In this document: positions 62,721 through 64,000 of the stretch, one piece after another
Position numbering within the stretch: position 1 is the stretch's first letter
Layout of the letters: each line of letters begins with the position of its first letter
From: Formicarius rufipectus
Lineage: Eukaryota; Chordata; Aves; Passeriformes; Formicariidae
Length of the DNA: 64,000 nucleotides
Assembly (NCBI GenBank): GCA_013399695.1
Contig: VXAU01000926.1
Location: forward strand, 530,875 to 594,874
Direction of reading: 5' to 3'
The notes under the pieces: model-generated
The model's database searches: none
The model's input: the letters and a program-made list of their open reading frames with translations, nothing else
Told to the model about the DNA's origin: nothing
Position numbers and translations under genes: made by a program

Positions 62721-64000
62721 TGCCAGGTATGCCCTGGGCAGCTGCAAAGGAACCGTTATTAACAGTTCATCAGAAATGAAACAGAGAGTGTAGAATACAG
62801 TTTTTGTTATACCCACATGGTGAAAGACTGGTCCCATCCACTGTAACTAGGACAGTCTGTTAGAAGGGGAACTGGTTTTTGACAGCTTTCTTTCATCTGA
62901 GCATAGGATGACTTGGATTGCAGTGAAACAAAGGCTTCTTTCCAAGTGACCATTCAGAGGGCTGGCTGAGAAACCTGAAATGGCTTTGGGTAAACAATAA
63001 AAGAGTCATGCAGAGCAGCAGCAGCTCTTTGGACAACGGTTCTGCCTTTGAAGGGAGATACAGGGGATAGAATCTGAAATGCTGTTTTTCAGCTTTTAGT
63101 AGTCAGGTGAGCATTCCTGACAAGAATTTTCCTAAAGAACTAGGCACAATACAGGGAAGGATGTAAGGCAAACTGCACAGACAGTGTTAGTGTTGTTTTT
63201 AGATATTTGTAGAGTAGCAGCTCAAAGAAACCTGAGTTATGAGCAGAACAATGCTATTTTAGATAATCATGCATGGTCTTAAAGTTTAAGATCTGAATTA
63301 GAAGTATCAAATGTTTGGGTTCATAGGCTGTATATTGTGTGCTTGAAATGTTTCGTTAGCCCACATGGCATATTGAGTGTGTGTCTGTTCACTAACGGAG
63401 AAATTTTTAATGCTGGTCATTGGAAGGATAACATTTTGGTTATAAATGCGTTGTGAAGTGGCACATTGTTCTCTTTCTAAGGTTGTAAACTGGTTCCAAT
63501 ACTGATTGAAAAATGTGAATATCTTGTTCCTTATTTTGATGAATGGGTTCTAGCTCTATATTTTTATATACATCTATATTTCTAACCTTCCAGTAATAAT
63601 TTTTTAAAAAATAATGTTAAACTAACCTTACAGTTTCAAAGACAAGTCCTCAAATGTTAGGAAACTTGTTAGTTCAAGTTCTGTATGAAAGTGTGATTTA
63701 TTATGAGTGTCTATATTGGGATAAAGATGGCATAGAATATGCTGTCAAGCATAGGTTTTAGTGGCATGATCATGCATCTATTTATTTCTTCGTTTGTTTG
63801 GTTTTGGTTTTGGTTTTCCCACAGAGCCCTTGTANCTGAAAAGAAATGGAAAAATACAGCTGATCCTAATGGTACTTTGTTTTTCTACTAGATAATGCTA
63901 AATAACAGTATGTTAAAAACTGTTGGAAAGTTTTACTAGAAAAGGAAAATCAGTATAATTTTTATTTCTCCTTGATTCTGAGTGAAATAGACAAATATAG
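62721..64000. other. Window end, nothing recognised
   Basis: AT-rich, no open frame of note. Contains a GTTT/GGTTTT run (63788-63818) and one undetermined base at 63835. Confidence 0.45.
63788..63818. repeat. (GTTT)n/(GGTTTT)n simple repeat
   Basis: GTTTGTTTG followed by three GGTTTT units. Short, same compositional class as the other G/T tracts. Confidence 0.75.

Noticed and set aside
28000..64000. A second, tandem copy of the astacin gene, since hatching enzyme genes often occur in clusters.
   Set aside because: No second zinc-helix or Met-turn sequence was found on reading either side of the gene; a copy may lie outside the window.

Overview
The window looks like nuclear DNA of a bird. 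The coding sequence is split into many short exons by GT/AG introns. The recognisable interspersed repeats are CR1 LINE fragments of the avian type: truncated copies whose 3' ends resemble the usual avian CR1 tail. The background is AT-rich, with many A-rich/CAAA-type simple repeats. The species cannot be fixed from the sequence. There are two places with undetermined bases (37002-37008 and 63835).

One protein-coding gene can be fully supported. On the + strand between 17952 and 27932, thirteen exons join in matching phase into a 1,239-nt reading frame (412 residues plus stop). It encodes a secreted zinc metalloprotease of the astacin family. In order it has a signal peptide, an acidic Thr/Glu-rich propeptide built partly from three microexons (25, 17 and 25 nt), a Gly-Asp propeptide motif, a basic maturation site, an N-terminal Cys-x-x-Cys pair, the catalytic domain (HELEHALGFLHEHSRSDRD zinc site and SVMHY Met-turn), one CUB domain and a short tail. 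The layout and the extra N-terminal cysteine pair put it with the hatching enzyme / nephrosin / quail CAM-1 group rather than BMP1/tolloid or meprin. A TATA-like box and an inverted CCAAT box lie just upstream of the first exon, and a poly(A) signal lies about 0.8 kb after the stop. Intron 12 stays open for 58 codons past the exon 12 donor, so an alternative C-terminus by intron retention is possible.

Layout: 1-17.8 kb, no supported gene, one long unexplained antisense ORF (11054-11590) and simple repeats; 17.8-28.8 kb, the astacin-CUB gene with a CR1 tail fragment in intron 2; 28.8-64 kb, a gene desert. The desert holds four more CR1 fragments (35.9, 43.1-43.6, 52.2-52.5 and 54.5-56.0 kb), two LTR-like or otherwise unclassified repeat candidates (41.7-42.1 and 62.1-62.7 kb), a poly-A tract of about 150 bp (56.4-56.55 kb), and one orphan exon-like segment at 29678-29785. 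I found no tRNA, rRNA, CRISPR or other RNA gene by reading. No wholly new system was identified. The most useful leads are the microexon-built propeptide, the two possible C-termini of the protease and the orphan exon.
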